Shown here piece by piece: positions 60,101 to 64,000 of a stretch of 64,000 nt of DNA. The notes under the pieces were generated by a model. The model saw nothing but the letters and a program-made list of their open reading frames with translations, ran no database searches and was not told the DNA's origin. How positions within the stretch are numbered: the first letter of the stretch is position 1; every line of letters begins with the position of its first letter. The position numbers and the translations under genes were made by a program. This stretch comes from Trogon surrucura (lineage: Eukaryota > Chordata > Aves > Trogoniformes > Trogonidae): assembly GCA_020746105.1 (NCBI GenBank), contig CM036618.1, positions 112,103,308 to 112,167,307 of the forward strand, in the 5' to 3' direction.

Positions 60101-60456
60101 ATATGAACGTCAAGTAGCAAGCGGAAAATCCTATGAATTATATAGGATAGTTTCATCCAGCTGAGCTGGCAACTGTGAAAGAAAGAAATCAACAGCGCCG
60201 CTTAGATATTCTCAAATGAAGTCTCTTTTGTTTCTCAAATTTAAGAAGTTTGATATGCCTCCAGCTTCAAAGAAGCAGAGGAAAATAGAGCAAAGAGCAC
60301 TGAAGCTGACATTGGTTTTATCAGGTGACCATTTGCTGGATGGCATCATCATCTGCTTCATGTCCCGCTCAAACCACCTTCAGCCGAGCTGAACTCCATT
60401 TAATTGTTCAGGGACAGGCTGTAGCATTATATGAAAAGGGGTACATAACTACTGCC

Positions 60457-60487
60457 TAAAATCAAGGATGGCGTTGCCTTGATTTTA
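60457..60487. repeat. Hairpin: 11-bp arms, 9-nt loop
   Basis: TAAAATCAAGG and CCTTGATTTTA are perfect reverse complements with loop ATGGCGTTG. Confidence 0.88.
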
Positions 60488-62950
60488 ATGCAATATTAAT
60501 GAAATAAGCAGTACATACCTGCAGAGAAATGGATTTGCAAGTTTACCTCTCTGTACATACCTTTTTTTATACGTATCAGTTGAAGTATATATACATAAAA
60601 TACATATCCTATAAAGCTTTTCATATATCATATAGTATACACCATACCTTTTTTAAAAAACTGAGTTCTCACATTGAGACAGGAGAGCATAATGCTTAGC
60701 AAGCTACTATCCTGTTTTCATGGCAGCCCTCCAGCGCTGTACTCAGTTTGCCATGTTCAGCCTTCTTATGGTGGTCTGGGTGAAGAAAATATACCCTGTT
60801 TTGGAGGACAATCCTAAATCCCACTGGATGAGTCTTATCGCTGAGCTACCTTGAATACATTGGTAGCAGTCACAGTCCTGTTTCTGTAATTGGCAGCATC
60901 GTGCCACTCTGATGAGAAACAGAGTTAGTGAAAGATAAGGAAAAGGAAGACAAACTGAGGAAAAGAAGTTCATGCTTGCTCTAAGCACATACAAACATTT
61001 GCATTTCTTTTTGAGATACACATACAAGGAGCCTAATGGAAACTATTCAGAAGAATGAATTGTAGAATGAAATAATCAAGAAATTAAAAATAATTTCCAG
61101 CAGTAACAGAATTCACCTGTTGGGACAGGAGGGGTATACGTGTCTGTGATGAGCAACAGATATTTTTGTGAAGGCTTCAGAGCAGACTTAATAGTATTCA
61201 GAAGTCCAAACACTGATCTAAATTATCTGTATTCCTGCAGATATGTTTTAATTTGAAATTACATCAGGACCAAGTACAGGTATACTGCATTTTACCAAAA
61301 GACTTTAAGGCTTGATGCAGCTGCCACCAATCAAACCTAGCACTTTTCTGACTATTTTTAATTCCAATTCCCAATATAACACTGCAGAGAAAGAGGAATT
61401 TAACGTAATTCATTAAAGAAGACGGGTTTGTGTCAGACAAGAGTGAGAAGAAAAGACTCATATGGGCTCTGATAACAGAGTGGAGGCATTGAATATTTAT
61501 TTCCTTGCAGTACAGTATGAGTCTGTGGAAGACATTGAGAATGACTGCCAAAGAGCCTAAAAGCTGAAACAGCTGTTAAAGATGAGTAATACTGTTAATG
61601 ACTAAGGTTTTTACAGGCTAGGAAGTAAGTTCAGACAGGATCAGGCACAGAGATGAACTACAAGAAAAGTTTGAGGAATGAAGGTTATTTTGTGAGAGGA
61701 GCCCAAGAGCCTTGGGCAGCTGAGCACATCGCTGGCAGAGGAGATAAGTCAGCTCTCCAAGGCTGCACAAGGAAGGAAAGCAAGAGAAAGGAATTAAAAA
61801 AAACACAAATCAAACAGAAAACAAAACAGACACACACACAAAAAGAACTCAAAACTAAAAAAGAACACCACACAAACAAAACCCATCACCAAACCTGAAC
61901 CACCACACAATGTTGGCATGAAACCAAAAGTGTGTAAAGCACCCATGAATACAGCAAGCCTGGAAATCCGAGACCCTGTTCATTACTCAACCAGTGGAGC
62001 TTGAAATTCAGCTTTGCTCTCAAATGTTTCTAGCACAAAGCAAGAGCAGGAAACTGGTCTAGTCCTCCCAGCAGTCCCTTCCTTCTGTGCATGTTTGGTA
62101 GCATTTAGTAACTAAAATCCTTCACCCCTCCTTTTTTTTTTTTAGTATGTTAACGTCACTGCTTCTTATTTAAATGGCACAATGTGGACAATTAAGCCCT
62201 CTTTGTCCAAATTTACATTGTGGTTGCCAGCAAACAATAGGAATACAAAGAAAATGGTTGTTCTGCTGTATGATACCATCATTAAGTCATTGCAATCCTG
62301 AAAGACCCAATGAAGAATCATATCCCATTGCGTGTAATGATTCAGGGTATTTTAGTCCACCACTAGACTGAAGTTACATACATGGAAACATGGTGAGCAG
62401 AGGGTAAGTACAGTACAAGGTGATGTTACTATCAATAAGTAACTTAAGGGAAAAATTATTGTCTTTAGTATCATTCTGAAAACTGCCCCACATTTAAAAA
62501 AAAAGGTCAGTGTGGATATTTCATACACATCAGACTGACCTGCTGCCTAGACTGTTGAAGTACTAAGAAAGATATCTTTATTTTTCACATCATTAGTCTC
62601 AACAGTATATCTGCAGGATATTTTTTTAATTAGAAGTAATATATTTCCTCAGACAGGTATTTGGAAAACATTTAAGGCTTTCATTACATACGTACAAGAA
62701 GCTGGATTTTTTTTTGTCAACAATAAGTCAAACAGCTTACAGTGAAGCAGCATGGTAATAACACAGAGATGTACAAAACATTTTACTGCGTGGAAATTGC
62801 AACAATTTATAAGCAAAAAATAATGGGACTACTTACAAGAGAAAAAACTCAAATCCTGGATTGATGAGGCAGCACAAAGGGAAGAATAAAATGCTATGGA
62901 GAGAGGACATGGTGTGAAAAATGAAGTTGTATTTTCTGAAGAAAGAGAGC

Positions 62951-62967
62951 TTGTGTGTGTGTGTGTA
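62951..62967. repeat. (GT)n microsatellite
   Basis: About eight GT units, followed by ACACATGCAC. Confidence 0.85.
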
Positions 62968-63699
62968 CACATGCACCCATGTCTGAGTGATAGAATTTTT
63001 AAATGGTCCGTTTCTGTCTTGCAGAATAAACTAAATATATGTTGCCTAATGAATTTCTGGGCCTAAAATTCTTAGTACAGAGGAAAATGTTTTGCAGAGT
63101 GTCATTTCTGTTTTTAAAAAATAGTATATTCTTCCTCCACTGTGAGTGGAAATCTAACATGAAGGCATTCTTAAAATTTGTTTATCAGAATACATTGTGG
63201 ATATTATTACTTAGAAATGAAGCATTGATTATTATTTTTGTTCATCTCTTTCCTCACTGTATTCACTTCTTTCTCAGCTACTTGGACTGTAAGGTATTTG
63301 GGAAAGGAACTTGAGTTTCTTTATTAGACCGCTGCCAAACTCAGCAAGACTCTGGGCTCTGCAAAATGTTACAGCTGCACAAAACATGCCGTTACCACTA
63401 AGGTCTTTCTACATTTTAGGCAGTTCATATCTCAACTAGTTCTTCTGCTTTAATATAAAATATATTCTAGTGAGTGTCATTTTCTTTCCAGCATCTCAGA
63501 TCAACCAGGAACTATTTTATCTTAGCTCTTCATATTTTTTCCAACAACTGACAGCCTCACCAACCAACATCAGCATCTTACATGGAATGAATCCAGCAAC
63601 CTACATGTTTGGTAAAAGGAAAATTTGCTCTTCAGCTCATTAAAGTAATTTGGTTTGGTTCTACACCAGAATTAGTCTGATCAGAATTTAGCTTGACAT

Positions 63700-64000
63700 A
63701 ATTTGCTTGACCTGGTTCTTACCAACAAGGATTGGCTCGTGGGGAGCGTGCAGCTCAAGGGCAGCCTTGGCTGCAGCAACCACAAAATGGTGGAGTTCAG
63801 GATCTTCAGGGCAGTCAGAAAGAAGAGCAGTAAGCCCACGACCCTGGATTTCAGGAGAGCTGACTTTGAGAGCCTCAGGGATCTGCTTGGTGGAATTCCA
63901 TGGGATAAAGTCCTGGAGAGAAGAGGGGCCCAGGAAAGCTGGTTAATATTCAAGGATCACCTCCTTCAAGCCTCAGATCTATGCATTCCCACAAAGAGGA
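63700..64000 (+). mobile_element. CR1 LINE ORF2 endonuclease-RT linker, runs off window
   Basis: From 63697 to the window end one plus-strand frame is open (no ATG) and reads as the C-terminal part of the CR1 apurinic-type endonuclease domain and the linker to RT: LLDLVLTNKDWL, GSLGCSNHKMVEF (with the conserved S-x-H near the end of the endonuclease fold; the consensus SDH has become SNH), TLDFRRADF and RRGAQESWLIFKDHLLQA. The catalytic Asp-to-Asn change would impair an endonuclease. The 5' truncation lies near 63700; RT and the 3' end would be expected beyond the right edge. The frame is intact for 101 codons, so the copy is probably not very old. Confidence 0.93.

Larger units (their letters stand above)
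52435..63699. other. Long stretch with no recognised gene or mobile element
   Basis: About 11 kb of unique, A/T-rich DNA with small simple repeats. Overlapping minus frames at 53240-53545 and 53473-53862 (101 and 129 codons) lie in a slightly more G/C-rich part; no known domain is visible. Frames at 55425-55724, 58319-58594, 59170-59451, 60743-61027 and 61264-61551 are also unrecognised. An A/C-biased low-complexity segment covers about 61790-61910. Confidence 0.5.

Noticed and set aside
1..64000. CRISPR arrays, operons, phage or other prokaryotic systems
   Set aside because: No regularly spaced repeats or tightly packed coding frames exist; the repeats are avian retroelements.

Overview
The window looks like ordinary vertebrate nuclear DNA from a bird, most likely a passerine. 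The evidence is the repeat content: many 5'-truncated CR1 (chicken repeat 1) LINE fragments ending in the avian ATTCTATGATTCTATG-type 3' terminus, a tRNA-Ile-headed SINE with a CR1-like tail (architecture known from passerine TguSINE1), and CpG-rich ERV LTRs. Sequence between repeats is A/T-rich, with no bacterial operon structure and no long host open reading frame. Species and chromosome cannot be read from the sequence.

Layout. 1-5.9 kb: unique DNA with a weak ORF at 839-1114 and a polypyrimidine tract. 5.9-12.8 kb: two minus-strand CR1 tails (5936-6317, 7774-8409), a SINE/CR1 tail (8488-8592), a broken PHF7/G2E3-like zinc-finger exon (9586-9724) and a nearly full-length tRNA-CR1 SINE (12577-12760). 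14.9-18.2 kb: three plus-strand CR1 pieces, the largest (15989-17103) carrying the reverse-transcriptase active site. 19301-19469: a possible minus-strand host exon of unknown identity. 23466-24862: an old plus-strand CR1 interrupted by a minus-strand CR1. 25523-28149: a short minus-strand endogenous retrovirus with two LTRs, PBS, PPT, a perfect 6-bp target duplication, a gag-like leftover and no visible pol or env. 28-41 kb: no recognised repeat or gene. 41.3-46.4 kb: two plus-strand CR1 pieces and a possible old LTR. 51857-52429: a minus-strand solo LTR. 52.4-63.7 kb: nothing recognised. 63700-64000: start of a CR1 ORF2 segment in an intact frame that runs off the window.

No intact host protein-coding gene is demonstrable. 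The window is best read as intergenic or intronic DNA shaped by successive CR1, SINE and ERV insertions. The CR1 copies would have encoded the machinery thought to mobilise the SINE through their shared 3' tails; the ERV lacks visible polymerase and would have depended on proteins from elsewhere. No new gene system was convincingly found. The most interesting items are the compact ERV, the PHF7-like exon, the SINE, the possible exon at 19.3 kb, the nested CR1 and a perfect 18-bp hairpin at 15.55 kb.
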